Source: Pseudoneurospora amorphoporcata
Taxonomy: Eukaryota > Ascomycota > Sordariomycetes > Sordariales > Sordariaceae
Length of the DNA stretch: 64,000 bases
Assembly: GCA_033297205.1 (NCBI GenBank)
Contig: MU859250.1
Location: 1 to 64,000 of the forward strand
Direction: 5' to 3'
Below are positions 1 to 13,123 of this stretch, in pieces. Under the pieces are notes generated by a model. It did no database searches. It was not told the DNA's origin and saw nothing but the letters and a program-made list of their open reading frames with translations. A program made the position numbers and the translations under genes. Every line of letters begins with the position of its first letter. The stretch's first letter is position 1.

Positions 1-59
1 CGCTGGGAAAGGCCGTCACGAATAGCTTCAAGCGCTTGGTCGATCAAAGACGAGCTCAT
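1..59 (-). CDS. Possible N-terminus of a leftward gene, cut by the window edge
   Basis: Reading leftwards from an ATG at 59, the frame is open to the edge and encodes MSSSLIDQALEAIRDGLSQ. This has the composition of a soluble protein N-terminus, with a short polar start followed by an amphipathic helix. The ATG sits in a reasonable context (A at -3 and G at +4). I do not recognise the family from 19 residues. If real, the gene is divergent to the APSES regulator at 4563 and shares its 4.5-kb upstream region. A chance open stretch of this length is possible. Confidence 0.4.
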   Translation of the reverse strand, partial: MSSSLIDQALEAIRDGLSQ

Positions 60-3000
60 TGCAATAGAAAGCAGGGCGATCGGGCTTGATTTCGTAAAGT
101 TATGGTTGATGACAGATAGATAGATTGATTGAGGGGAGGGGAAAACGCGGTATGGAAAGTGGGCGCATGTGGGGGGTGGGCGCATGTGGGGTCGTGGTGT
201 CTAAGCGACGAACACCTGGCAGGGCCTCACGTCAGTCACGTGAGCCACTAAATTGCACTAGCCACACAGGTCTCTTGCACCAGCCACAACCACCGTTCGT
301 CGCTTCGACCGACGTCTTGACTCTTGTTGCTCGACCCTTGAATGTCTCGGACACTTGCTTCACTCGACAAGCTTTCGTCGACCAAGCTAAAATCCGCCCA
401 TCTCTCAAACGTGTTCCGACAATGACGGTCAAACAACAAACGAACGAGACTCGAGTCTGTCAGTCTAATCTCACCATGTCCATCTCAACCTGCCTCCCAC
501 CAGACACGATTCTTCCAACTGAAACGATCTGATTCCCTTCAAATCTCGGTCGTCATCTTTGTTCTAGGGCACCTGTTCTTGTGGCTCTGTTACCTCGTCT
601 TGTCCCAAGTTGGGTTGCCGTTGCTCTCATCTCTCTACCCGGGTGCATCATCCATGCTCTTCCTACCCATCACTTCTCACACCTTGGTGTCCAATTTCTC
701 ACTCCCACACACACACGCGCGCACTCTCTCTCTCTCCCCCCCTTCCTCTCCCATTCGATGGCGGCCCGCCCAAGGTCCCACAAACAACGCGGCGAGTGGT
801 TGTGTCCCTCCGTCACAGAAGAGCACAAGAGGCGCAAGTGAGAGAAACGGGCTACGAATCTGCCTTCATCTGCCCTTTTCGAACCAATGGACCCATGTCG
901 TCACTGACGGGCCGTTACAGTACACTGAAGACACTCAAGACACTCAGAAGCGGCCACGACACTGGCCTGGACGCCTGGAACAGAGAGGCTCTTTCACTCT
1001 GTCCTAGTCTGCACAAGGCACTTAGTTAGTTACCCCTGGGTTCCGTTACTATACTATTCTTGACATACAAGCCCTTGGAGCACTTGTTCTGTCTTGGTAT
1101 TCCCCCGAGCCCGAGTGTGGCCATGATGGATTCTTGGGTCTAGGGGTCGCTCCTGTGATCGCCTCTATTCCCGGATCATCAGAAATCACTTTTCAAACAA
1201 AACCCCGTCCTGCCTACAGCCTGCCACAGCTTTTCAACCCTGCCTCTTGGGGTTGGGGGCGCACAAAGCCCTCGATATTAATAAAGCCTCGAAGCAGTCG
1301 TTCCTTGCAAGGTCGTGCCTGGCATAAGGGGCATGCAATGGGCTCCCTGCAGCACGAGGTGGAAAAAGGAGGACTTGCACCGGCCTGGCCATCATCCGTC
1401 GAGCAAGACACTTGTCGAATTCTACACCAGTCCCTCTCTGCCTGACAGGTGTTATGGCATAATGCCCATTTGCATTCTGGGCCCTCATAGGGCACTCGCG
1501 GACCTGCCGTGTTGCTTGCCGCTGTCGTCGCCCCCCATGCGTGGGGCTCTTTTGCACGAATATGTGGCGTACGATACCGCACGGAAGCATGTTGTGTTAC
1601 CATGTCGTGGGCCAGCCCCCGGAGACGGGCATTACGGTATCAGAGGAAAATGCAAAGCCAAGACAAAAACCCACCTGGCCAGGGCTCTCGGGGCGTTCAG
1701 GGCAGTCATGGCAGTCAGAGGTATACCATTCAGGGTAGTCAGCTGGCCCATTACAACCCCCATCACAACCTAACCCCCAACACAGGGCGAGCGGGAGACA
1801 GGACGGCACGGCGGGATGGCCAGAAAATGTCCGGGGTCAAATGCGTCGATCCGCAACGGAACACGGCTACATCATCAGCTTTCTCACCATGCACGACATA
1901 TTCAGAGTCCTGGACAGAAGGGTTCTAGAGACCTCTTCCCCCCTAGACCTCCTCATTTTCTGCCTTGCCTTCCGTCCTGTCAAAATCCCACGCTGTTCCA
2001 CAAGGCTCATCTGAAACCGGAGCATGGCCATGAGGTAACAGAAGTCTTTGACGAGAGAGTTTGTCACAAAGATGGACTTCTTGATCAGTCCTCATCCTCT
2101 CTCAACTACAGATCTTGACTGTGTTCCTCAGTATTTGGAATGCCAGACGCTTGCGGCGTGTTATTGGACCATGGCTAAAGTTGGCTTGGGAGTCGCTTGC
2201 TCGGTGGCATCCGTGTAGCCCATTGCTGCGGAGCACGAGTCCTGTCATGCTAGACAATGTGCATCTCGTCAAGAGGCTCCCATGATTCCCATGTCCAGGT
2301 TGGCGGGTGGTCTTGAGAAACTTTGCTCGGCTACAATTCCCTCCCGAAGCGTATTGTTCTTTGGCTTCAGGGGCTGATTTCAATCATCTTCAGCTTTGCC
2401 CGGCTTCTATTTGCGGGAACGCATCAGCCACGTCCTCACAACATCACCGGCAGTGGCATCCATGGTCAGCTTTGAGAGGAGCGCTCCGGCGGGCCGTTGC
2501 AGCAATCATGGCTGGTACTTTCACTACCTCCCGTCTCGGAAGCTACCCATCTCAGGCAGGCCAGGATTCTCAAGATAAGGTATCTTTGTCTATCCACTGG
2601 GCCCTGGCGAGAAGCGAGCCTTGACTCGAGTAATGCTGTCTGGATGCCACAATCTGTTGTGCTCACCTCTGCGGGCTCACAAGCCCAGCCAAAGGCTTGG
2701 TAGACGCCGTTGCTGTATACCACACTCCCACCTCCGGTTAATGCACCCAACAGTCGATTTCACAAAATCGGCGTTACTCGCCATTTACAGACACCATCGC
2801 CCATCCGTTCCTCGGTCAACTTGAAACTTCGTTTTGGGTGCCCATCAAGTGTTCGGCGCGGTCCATCGTCTTCAAAGTTCTTGCTCCTGCAGCTTTCCCC
2901 TTCTTGGCTCTGGCTTGCTAGCCGTGATGCTACGCAATATCAAGCATATGCTCCCTACACTGGAGGACAGAACACGGACCCCAGGATTCATCAACCCGTA

Positions 3001-4562
3001 CCCCTGGCCATATTTAGGGCCTTCCAATCGGGCTTTTTTCGCTTGTACAAGTTTGCAAGGATCGAGCTTGGGCTCGTGGAAGCAAGGGGTATCACTTGTT
3101 GCTCCGGATGTTCTAAAATCGCCGTCGACAACGCAACACTGCTTGCCTCTCACTGCAGCGAGTAATCTGCTCAGTCGGTCCAGGCCCAAGCCTAAGCCTG
3201 CCTGGTGATGTAAACACAAGAGTGCTGATGGGCCTTCCTCGATGCTGACGCGCAAGTCTCTCGCTCCGCTTGCCCTTTGCTATTGATATGGAAGCAATGA
3301 CTACACCCGTCTCTCGCAAACGGTTTGTTAGTTCGACTGTGATATACAGCAAGCCTCGTTGCAACTCTCCATGCCGCCTCGCTCATCTCATTTACTTGAT
3401 AAGCGGGTGAACCATGGTCAAAGGGCCACGTGTGTCGAGTCAAGGATGGATTTTGGGCTGTGATGGATTTGCCTGAACGACGGTCAGTCTTTGTTCAACC
3501 TTCACCCAGTTACTTTGCCCGGGCTCGTCGTCCAGCGGTACATCCTGCAGCCATCCGGCACCCTACCTTGTGGCAGAAGCACTCAACAAACCATTACCCT
3601 GCCGGCTTGATCTTTGACCGGTATTTGCGCCCGCCAAACTCGCCTGATGTTTTGCTTTGGTCACGGACATGCTGCTTCACCTCGCTGTGTGTGATCGTTC
3701 CCTGTCTTTGGGACCAGTGCCAGTCCTTTGCTCGGTGATATCCGTTCAAACATGACACTGCGTCTGCTCGCCGATTCCCCTTTCTTCTCCTCGTCTAGCG
3801 GCTTGGACTCCGGTCGTGAGTCCTCTTCTTTGCCTTGAATGTAACGGCATTATACACACAACAACGCAACATAGTCGGCCGCGGTGATTATGACGGAGTC
3901 GTTTGGTTCCTCCGGACGTCCCAAAGCCGAAGTCAGGCCTAGCAAAAGACGTAACGTTGAATCATTCTTTCTTTTGGTAGTGCTACCCAAGTGAGCCACT
4001 GTTATTTTTACCGCTACCGGCTCGTCACAGCGATTTGCGTTCCTCTGTCGGGCATTCAAGCTGTGGTTTCAGCGTAACTTGCGCCTGTCAGTAATCATTT
4101 TGTGGCTTCACCTCGACCACCAAAAGAGCGGTGGACGAACCAAACGCTATCCTTGCCTCTGAAATCGACTCCTGGGAACCCCCAGACAAAGGAACTGCAC
4201 CGAGACTGTCGAGCAACAAGACGGAGTGAAGGAAGCCGTCGGCCGGGGCTGCAGACCACTGCATGGTGGAAGTCAAGGGAAAAAAAAGAGGGCCTTTGGT
4301 TCCTTGTCGTGTACAACAAGACACCCAGGCACAGCCAGCTCGCGAGAGTCTGGTGAGCGTTTTGTTGTTTGCGTATTGACGGGCAATTTGACCCTTTCGC
4401 ATCTGACTCCAAATATCAAGCGCCGTCCGAGCTATAACATCCTCAGCCCCATCCATACCTTCTCGCCTCATCCTTCCCTTTTCTCTCATCTCTCTACTCT
4501 AAAGTAATCGTTGGCTACAACATATCATCTGCATAGCTACATCGACCTGAACACCCTTCCTC
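60..4562. other. 4.5-kb region without a recognisable gene, upstream of the APSES regulator
   Basis: No frame here shows a recognisable domain or a coherent set of exons; the open frames are short and mutually overlapping. There is a CA/CG/CT simple-sequence tract near 705-742. A pyrimidine-rich stretch at about 4437-4501 lies just before the ATG at 4563 and resembles the CT-rich leaders found near transcription starts in fungal genes. The region probably holds the promoter and leader of the regulator. A spliced or long non-coding transcript cannot be excluded. Confidence 0.5.
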
Positions 4563-7123
4563 ATGATTTCGGTAACTTCTTTGCTCAACCCGACGCCGGT
4601 TGAGCCTCGTGTGGCTCCGGTTCCATCATCTTCCGACACTTGTTTCTCTCGGCCGGTAGCCTCGAGAACCAGTCCCAGGACGGAGGAACTACCCGATGTC
4701 AACTTTCCCCCTTTTGAAGAGGGCCTAGATGCGATAGCACTCCAAGAGATCCGCCGGTATCGCATCACGCCGTTTGGAGAAATTCAACAAAGACCTGAAA
4801 ACATCCCGTACAATACTGGAAAGAGAGACTTTCAAAGCAAAACTGGCCGAGAGTGTCTGGATGGTATGGGCGCCCATCTTCGTCGATGTCCTCAACAACA
4901 ACCGAAGTGACAGCTAACATTAGTCTACATAGTCTTCCAATACAACTTCCAACGGCCTGGAGACAATACTGAGTTCACTGTCATGTGGGACTACAAAGTC
5001 GGCCTTGTTCGGATGACACACTTCTTCAAGTGCTGTGGATACTCAAAGGTTCGTCATTCGCGCTATACTGGTGTTTTCAAGACTCTAACAGCGCTGTGTA
5101 GACAACACCTGCGAAGATGTTGAACCAAAATCCGGGATTAAAAGATATCGCCTATAGCATTACAGGAGGCGCTATCAAAGCACAAGGTACTAATCTGAGA
5201 ACTCCTTCTTTCCTAGGTCTACAATACTGCTCTACTTGGTGATACTGACTGGTCGCAATAGGGTACTGGATGCCATACGCTTGTGCCAAAGCAGTATGCG
5301 CAACTTTCTGCTACCAGATCGCTGGGGCACTAATACCCCTGTTTGGCCCCGACTTCCCCTCAGAGTGCATCTCGCCTGGCGAGCCACGATACGGCATCAT
5401 GATCATCAAGCCAGAGCTGATAACCGATACAATGAGGAAATCACAAGAGCTGTATCGGAGATACGGCAATTGGGGTGGTGCTTGTACTTCATCACCACCT
5501 GCCAGACGTCCACTTCGGACGGTCTCCTCTAGGCCTCAAGAACGTCATCTCTACCAACCTTATCCCAATCAAGACCCCCGAGACCGCCAACAGCAACAGC
5601 AAAGGGTAGGAAGATCTGGACGAGAATTCCTTCATGAGAACTCTTTCGATAATAGGCCGCAGCTGCGTGGTATCTCGGCACATATGACACCGGCTAATGA
5701 GTGGACATCACATCTGCCGCGGGCAAGTGCTGGACCTCATCCTGCTTCGACACACCCTTCTTACTCGTACCCTGAAAGGCCACCTCACCGTTCCGCATGG
5801 ACAGCAGTAAACCACCAGCCTCCCAACAACTCCCTCGATCGGTATTCACTCAAGCGTCCACATCCTTCCTCGGATGAACCTGAAGAGTCGGTCTCGCATT
5901 CGGATTGGTCACCGCGCAGCCAAGCTCCCAACCCATGGCTGACTGCCATTCCACGCTCTCCCCAGAGAACAACAGCCTCTTCCCCATGGACGTCTCAGCC
6001 AGGCAGCGCCAACAGGAGTAGAGCCGGCAGCATCAGCAGCATGACCAGCCAACACCCACAAAGATTACCATCCCCTTCTTCAATCCTACCCTCACCATCG
6101 TCTTCATTGGCATCACTTGCATCGCCATCCAACTCTACAAGCCCTCGTCCTCAGCTACCACCCATCTCCAAACTCTGCTCACTACCTGTACCTTCTGGTC
6201 GGCGAAGGCTTCCTAATGGGCGGCCTTCCCGAGTAGAAGGAGGTGGGCAGACTACTCATGCCCCTGCCCATGAAGAACAACATATTCGCGGCGGCGTCTA
6301 TCAGTTCTCCGCTGGGTACCAAAGAGCACTTACTCCCCCCTCCGCAACGCCACCTAGAGGTATGGATTGGAGCCAAAGAAGGCCAGTTTCCCTGCACCAG
6401 CACGAGCATGAGTACATGCAAGATAACCAACAACCAAGACGGATAGCAGTTGAGGCAAACATGGATGGTGGCGACGACAGCGAAGCGCGTCTACAACCAC
6501 TATTTAGGACTTCCTCCTCAACGTCTTTGGCCAACAACGACGCGCATAATAGAAACAAGAGCAACATCAATCGCGCTTCCATTGGCCATAGCCGTGATGA
6601 CCGTGAAGGTCAAATAAGCCTTGCGGCTCGCAAAACAGCGGCTTTGATCCTATTGCATCTTAGACAGCAGGAGAAAGAGAAAGAAGCTGCTGCTGCTGCC
6701 GCTGCTACTATGCGAGCATCACCCTCCTGCTCTCTTTCATCACCCGTCTCTCCCCCACCTACCTCAGGGCAACCATCGCCTACGCTGTCGGCTGTGGGTA
6801 CTACAACAACTACTGCCGCTGCTGCTGCTGCTCCTGCTACTGCTATTGCCGATATCACCGAGCCATCAGCACCACCTCCCTCGCCCAGTAGTGACTATTT
6901 GGGTTCACCAACTTCCACGTCCATTGCTTCTTCTCCGTCTGCTTCTGCTTGTAATACTAGGGAGTCATCTGTGGTTGCAGCAAATGAGAGGGGCGATGGT
7001 GGCCAAGCTGCTTGTCAAGATGATGGTGATGCTGACGATGAGGATGATCACGAGCACGAGCAGGAACAACACAGGAGAAAGAGAAGACGGTTGTTGCTTG
7101 TTGGCAGGGCAAAGTCGTTCTAG
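4563..7123 (+). CDS. APSES/KilA-N-type DNA-binding transcription factor (Xbp1-like)
   Basis: Proposed CDS is join(4563-4863, 4933-5048, 5102-5186, 5262-7123), 787 aa. All three introns have GT..AG ends, and those after exons 1 and 2 have clear CTAAC-like branch sites. Across the joins the protein reads continuously through an APSES/KilA-N helix-turn-helix domain at residues about 101-206, including NPGLKDIAYSITGGAIKAQG and GYWMPYACAKAV, the segment that follows the recognition helix in this family. The remaining 580 residues are low-complexity, rich in Ser, Pro and Gln, with poly-Ala runs coded by GCT/GCC repeats near 6685-6840 and a basic tail (RRKRRR). The family comprises fungal regulators of morphogenesis, cell cycle and stress. 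Xbp1-like is my best subgroup guess, not proven. The start is the first ATG in frame upstream of the domain. Confidence 0.85.
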
Positions 7124-9420
7124 GGTTGAGTAAGGAAACGCGCGCCAACTAAGGAACCAAGAGTGGATGGTTTGCCTGGATCGGTACATGTATTCAGAGA
7201 GAGGTGGTGTTAAAACGAAGTGTTGGATAAAGGGGGTGGGTTCTTTGCTCGATGTTGGTATCGGTATGGTTAGGAAGAAAGTGTTTACTACTGGGAATAA
7301 CCAAGTCTTTTTTTGGACAAGGGGGTGGTGCAAGGTGTTTGGTCATTATGCGTGCCCTGTTTTCTTTGCTTTGCGGTGCTTTGATTTGCTATTGTTGTAG
7401 GTATGGCAAACTGGCAGTTGAAGAGTTTGTGCTTTGCTGTGATCGCGGATCGTCGGGAAGAATGCCGGCTGCTGGTTTCCTGTTTTGAATGGCTTCTTGA
7501 GTTTTGCTTTCGCTCATTTTTCATGGTAACCAACCTATTTGCTATAGTACGCTCCGTTATTCTGATGCCTGGTCATGCTTCCTTGAGCAAGATTTACGCC
7601 TCTCGAGTTTCTCCGGCTGTCTGGACCTTGAATAGGTTTCGAACGAAACGAATGACAGCACTCTAGTGCATGTTGACCTGTCTGATTGATTTTAGCCCAA
7701 ACCATCAGGATTACCGGCTACCCATCTACTATCTAGTGTTCGGTTACCACTCGGGGGCAATTCTCAGGATAATGAGGGAGAATGAGAAAAGTAAACCCCT
7801 TCACTTACTCAATTGTGCAGGTGTGTACCGTTTCTACTCCGCTTCTGCTTTCCCTGTTTCCCCCCACGGTCACTTGATCGCTTCACTGGCTTCGATCAGA
7901 GCTGTTTTGGTTGGTCTTCCTATGTAGCCACAGGCAACTATGCCAACCCAAACTCACCACCCAATATCACACAAAGCGCAAGCGAGAACACCTATTACGA
8001 TACCTCACGCACACACACACACACACACGATCACGCAGGAGGAGGGAGGCAGAAGGCAGTAGGCAACAGCTACCACCAACCCTCTAGGTTCCTACCTACC
8101 AAGACAAGCATAGGGGAGAGAGCTGAGAACCTTGACGGGCAGGCCCAGATCACGGCGGCGGCGGGGGTCAACATCACACCGCGTCAAACAGTCTGCCCAC
8201 CCAGTCATGGACAAGGGAGGAACGGCAGGGAACAAATTTCCTTTGGCTCCTTCCCACTCTGACAGATACACAGCCTGGGAACAGGGAAAGCACGACAGAG
8301 AGCGTGACTCCTACGGGTACCTAAGGTACCTAGGTAGCTGCCTTCCTAATCGGTCTTGCCTAAGCACGTCTGGTGTGCTATTGAAGGTATTCATTCATAC
8401 AGTACAGCCCTACTTTAAGTAGCACCTGTCTTAGTAGTACGAGCACCGGACATGTTACCGGGGAATGCCTGTTGCTCTTCTTTCAACCTGCCCTTTCAAT
8501 TGTCAACTGGTCATGGGTTGACTGACTTGACTCTCTGTCCTTTTGTTTGGTTCCGTTTCTTTTGTCATCGTCCTCTATCAGCATAATTCTATCTTTTATT
8601 CCTACCTGATGATACCTGCTCAACGTCTTTTACAAAATTTTCACTTTCACTTTCACTTGGACACCATCAGTTGTGCATCTCGATCAGTCAGTTGAGCGTC
8701 CAGTTCAGTTCAGTTCAGTTGCGTCTGTCGTAGGGATGGCTTGAAGATCGAGACGGGGCCATTTGCCTGAACAATGAGGGATCTTACCACTTCATCTTTT
8801 GCGGGTCCTCCTTCGATTCCATTGTGGGCTTGGATGGGATGTTGTTGGAGGTGAGCCATCACGTACTGCGCTAGCCATGTCTCCACCCAGCCATAACTCC
8901 ACCGCACAAGGCTCCTTCCCCTTCGTTTCTAGACCTCCAGACTCGTAAAATCTCCCTCTCTCTTTCTAAATCACTCAATACATCACCATCATCGTTGATT
9001 CCTTTCGTTGCAGTTGTTCAGCCTGTTCCACAGATGTTCTATTTGTGAGCATTATGGGATAGGAAGGGATAGAAGATTCAATTAATGGGCTTTGCAGAAA
9101 GGACTGGAGACGGTTATAAGTCTCTTTCTCGAAGTGCTTTGTCGAGAAGAATATGCACAGGCGGGAATAGATATGGATGTGAAAGTAACCAAATGTCGGA
9201 CAGCCTCATCTCGTACCTCTATTTAGTGATAATGACATGGCAAAAGCAACATGCACTTAAACGTCTAGTAAACAGCCCCATCTATCCAACCTCCCATCAT
9301 ATATGTATGCAGCCCTCCACTCGGCTACCCTGGGTATCATAACTCCTTTTTCTTCCATTCCCGCCCCTCCTCCAGTCCCCTTTCTTCCTTTCCATACCTC
9401 CCACTCACCCACCCACTCAC
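7124..9420. other. Intergenic region between the APSES gene and the cochaperone (convergent)
   Basis: No recognisable gene. It contains a (CA)n microsatellite at about 8010-8028, closely spaced KpnI/AvrII-like palindromes (GGTACC, CCTAGG) at about 8316-8337, a TTTCAC triplication near 8645-8660 and a CAGTT pentanucleotide repeat at about 8700-8720. The two flanking genes converge, so this region holds both 3' UTRs. Confidence 0.5.
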
Positions 9421-10857
9421 TCACTTCTTCTCCCTGGCCTTCTTCTCCTTCCACTCCTTAATCCATCCCTCCGCCTTCGCTCCCTTGGGCACCACAAATA
9501 CTCTAATCAACTCATCCACCACCTCCGTCTTCCCACTACTCAACACCCTCAACAGGCTCGCCTTCTGCGGCACCTTGATCAGCCCACCCGTCACACTCTC
9601 CATATAACACTCCACCTTGTCCGGTCTGTTATACTCTTCCTCCTCGTCCCACGGCATATCCGGCAGGATATACTCCAAGTGCTGGCCCACAGTTTCGGTC
9701 TCCCTGAACTCCTTGATGAAATCGCTCTCCAGCTTCAGGGGGTACAGCAACATGAGCGGGAACGACAGTTCCGACTGCGGGTCGAGCGGGTCCGGGACGA
9801 GTTGGATGCAGGCATCCTCCATTGAGGGCGGGTCATCGGTCGAGCGGGTCTTGATACCGCGGGCCTCGAGCGCCGCTTTCTTGAGCGTCTTCTTGCGCCG
9901 TTCCTTTTCCAGGCGCGCCTCCTCCGCCCGCTGCTTGCGGGTGATCTCCTCGTTCTTGGCGATCAAGTCGCGAGCCAGAGTTTTGAGGGCGGCATTGTTG
10001 GGATCGATCTCGAGACCGCGCGCACAGGCGTCGTCGGCTTCGGCGATCTTGGAGACGGACAACAAAGCGCGGCCGGAGCGGTACAGCGCCTTGAGGTTGG
10101 AGGGGTTGAGACGGAGCGCGGCGGCGCAGTCAAGTGTGCAGGAGCGGTAGTTGGCGAGCGAGAGGTGGCAGGCGGCGCGGTTGCAGTAGAGGGTTTCGAG
10201 CAGGGAGGCTTCCTGCTTGATGGTCTCCTCTTCACTTAGTTCGTCTTCCTTCTTCTCGCCCTCTTCCTCCTCAACCTTGTGAGGGATAGGCATCTCAACC
10301 TTGACGTTTTCCAGATCCGCCTCCATCTTCGCCTTCGCATCACCCTCAGCCGCCGCCTTGCGCTTCTTTTCTTGTTGCTTTCGCTCCTCCTCTTCGACCT
10401 TTGCCTTAAAGGCCGGGTCCCGTCTTTCCCTGTCGGCCTTGACCAAAACCGCGATGCCCTTGCCGTAAAACTCCTTGGCGTCCTTCCACTGTTTGGCCTT
10501 GAAGCACTCATTTCCCTGCTCCTTGAAGTTCTGCGCGTTCTCGAGCGGGGTGCCCTCGTACGCGAGTGCCTGCAGGGCCGCGAGCTCATCGTTGTCTTCG
10601 TCGGCGGGGAGCGAGGTCATGAAGAGAGGATGCTTGTTCATCTCCTTGAATGTTTCCTCGACGGTCATGGGCTTTCCGTCGGCCTTGGCGGCGGCGGCAG
10701 CGAGTGCACCAGGGGGTAGGTTGCCGAAGATGGCGGAGAGGTCGGCGCCTGGTGGGGGAGGGGCGGGACCGATGATGGCTGGGGCCACCGATGGCTCGGA
10801 GGTGCCATTGTCGGTGGAAATGTTGAGGGACTCGGCGGATTTTGTGACGTCCTCCAT
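9421..10857 (-). CDS. cns1: Cns1/TTC4-type TPR cochaperone of Hsp90
   Basis: Single-exon gene of 478 aa, ATG at 10857 and TGA at 9421-9423. An N-terminal Pro/Ala-rich segment includes PAPPPPGADLSAIFGNLPPG and a KHPLFM segment. The TPR domain covers about residues 105-275, with FKEQGNECFKAKQWKDAKEFY as the first repeat and CNRAACHLSLANYRSCTLDC and ALYRSGRALL further on. A charged insert (about 150-205, rich in K and E) interrupts the TPRs. The C-terminal Cns1/TTC4 'wheel' domain carries FPLMLLYPL and MPWDEEEEYNRPDKVECYME. Yeast Cns1 is an essential Hsp90/Hsp70 cochaperone linked to translation factor folding. The length and domain order match the family. The tract on the + strand just beyond the stop is a TCAC/CCAC repeat. 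Confidence 0.95.
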   Translation of the reverse strand: MEDVTKSAESLNISTDNGTSEPSVAPAIIGPAPPPPGADLSAIFGNLPPGALAAAAAKADGKPMTVEETFKEMNKHPLFMTSLPADEDNDELAALQALAYEGTPLENAQNFKEQGNECFKAKQWKDAKEFYGKGIAVLVKADRERRDPAFKAKVEEEERKQQEKKRKAAAEGDAKAKMEADLENVKVEMPIPHKVEEEEGEKKEDELSEEETIKQEASLLETLYCNRAACHLSLANYRSCTLDCAAALRLNPSNLKALYRSGRALLSVSKIAEADDACARGLEIDPNNAALKTLARDLIAKNEEITRKQRAEEARLEKERRKKTLKKAALEARGIKTRSTDDPPSMEDACIQLVPDPLDPQSELSFPLMLLYPLKLESDFIKEFRETETVGQHLEYILPDMPWDEEEEYNRPDKVECYMESVTGGLIKVPQKASLLRVLSSGKTEVVDELIRVFVVPKGAKAEGWIKEWKEKKAREKK

Positions 10858-11428
10858 GATGGACTTTGTGTTGGTGTGTCTGTTGATGATTGTGCTTCGG
10901 TTGTGGTAGGTGAAGCTCCCGTCCGCTCACCCGCGAATTGGGAGTTTGTCGTTGGTGATGTCGAAAATGACGTAGCTTCAAAATAACGAAAAACTGTGAC
11001 TGAAATCTTTCGAATATGCCACAAGTCCGGTATATGGCTTTCCAACCCCCGAGGTTCCGATTAGAGAATAATGGGGTGTTTTGATCAGAACTCGGCTTAC
11101 GACACGAAACAAGGGCTCAGTGACATTATTCGGGCTTCTTCTGGACTTCTCCAGGAAACTTGAAAGTGGGGCCAGTGGAAACATTTTTCCCGCAGCGGGG
11201 CCGGCTCCGGTGTGGGGCAAGACGGCCCGGAGCTGGGGGGGCGGAGCAGCAGATCGGAGCCGGTATTAGAGGTAGCAATGATACGATAGATTCCGTTTCT
11301 GCGGCTTGCTGGCGTTGATGAGCTCACGGAAAAATAAAACGAAGGAACCACCCAAGAAGGCAGATTGAAAGACAGGAATGATTTTATATGGACAGCAATG
11401 GAAAATGCGCAAAAAAGAATTTGAACTT

Positions 11429-11502
11429 TGATCCGACTGAGGCTCGATCTCAGGACCTTCAGTGTGTTAGACTGACGTGATAACCAACTACACCATCGGA
11501 CC
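11429..11502 (-). tRNA. tRNA-Val (anticodon AAC)
   Basis: The minus strand folds into a complete cloverleaf of 74 nt with no intron. The acceptor stem GGTCCGA pairs with TCGGATC, with one G-T wobble. The D-arm carries AGTTGGTTA. The anticodon stem TCAGT/ACTGA encloses the loop CTAACAC, giving anticodon AAC, which reads the valine codon GTT. The T-arm is CTGAG-ATCGAGC-CTCAG, and the discriminator is A. The 3' flank has a T-rich run (ATTCTTTTTT) suitable for Pol III termination. A second copy with a 4-nt deletion lies at 38213-38282. Confidence 0.97.
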
Positions 11503-13123
11503 GTGTTATTGTTGAAGATGTTAACGTGAACGTGAACTTATTAAGTCACAGAATGCCCGACTCATTCAATTGTTTTCGGGTGATGATGATAAAGATGCTT
11601 CCCTTACTTCAGAAATTCCATAATGCTCGGAGCAATAGTGGAGAAATACGGTTAGGCGTTATTTCTGAGGATGATTGATTCGTTACCTAACCGAATTTAG
11701 CTTGCGCTCCGACCGAGGAGCAGGTGTGCTACAGAAAGCAAAGTGTACCAAGAAATGCCCATCGATGAGTTGTGACTTGCGAGTATACATAGGTGATAGT
11801 CGTCAGCGGATTGTGGCACTAGCAAAAATTTGAACACCTAGTGGTAAATATTCATCCTTAGATGGTGTTTGAAATAATCAGTGTATCTCGAATTATTCTA
11901 CTCCATGTGGCTCTCTCGACGGCGTCCCAAGCGCCATGGAAATACGGTGGGGGCATGGAAGAAAGGAGAGGTAAAATCTTATAACATAATGTCAATGACA
12001 ACCATGTGGTCAAACTGGTTAGACACATATATTTGTTCATACTCTCATTTAGTTGTGGCTGCTTACACTGATCCATGACTTCAAACCTGCCAGTCGACTA
12101 TCCAAGGTAAGAGAGAGCACCGCGGAAGACATCAAGATCACACCATCCCCTCCCGGTTTCATACCGCGGCATTTTGCAAACTCTGCACTCTCATTACACT
12201 CTCAGAGTATCCAAACATGAAACACCGTATCTCAGATGATCCTGGACATGTCCCATCTTACAGAGTGACCTAGATATCACCGATAAACTGCCCTCTGGAC
12301 AAGTGATTCATTCTTCAAGTAAGGGAAAATCCCATGATGAGCCAGGAACGCCACGGGTGATTATCTTTTCATGTTGTTTGCGCCGTACAATTTTTTTTTT
12401 CTCAACGCAACACCCGTTTCCGACGCATCCCGTATTGGTGTGTTGGCGACTGACCTGCTGGCTCTTTTCTCCTGTGTCAATGTCCCCAAGGCAACCAGTG
12501 TGCTGTCGCTGTGGTCTTAGTAGCCACACCGTTGAGCGTCGTTGGACGTTGTCGTGTTCTCAAACGTCGCTGTGTTCTTATCTGTGTTTACGACCAGATA
12601 TCAACGGCATGATCGGTTAGCTCGCTTTGTTTGTCTCAAGATCGCCTTGGTCATGGCCGGTTTCACTATATTTAGTTATAAGGAGTCTATGATTCTGAAA
12701 ATCAGTTTTAGATGTCAGTTTCAGACCGAAATAATTCCTCAGATTGACTTCAAGAGCGTCAATAGGAGGACAGATAGGATGAGACTTGGTCGATGCCGGG
12801 TATCCTACCCTTATTAGTCTCGCTTGGAGACATAATTTTTGTCCAACGCATAGTAGCCCTCGCTAGAAGGGCAAGGAGGACGGCTTGGCTAAGTTGGCCG
12901 ATGTCGTGACGGGGTGTTGTTTGCCTTCTCGGGACAACAGACATGGTACTTGTCCAGCGGCCCGTAGCCCTAGCTCGGAGAACACTTGCTTCCGGCTTCT
13001 TGCATAGAACACTGCAAAACCTTTACCGATATGATTAGGTACGTCAGTATCCGTGTCTGCCACAAGGGCTGCATGCATATGATATCTCGGCAATAGTTCG
13101 CCTGGCGGCCCCATCCTTGCGAA

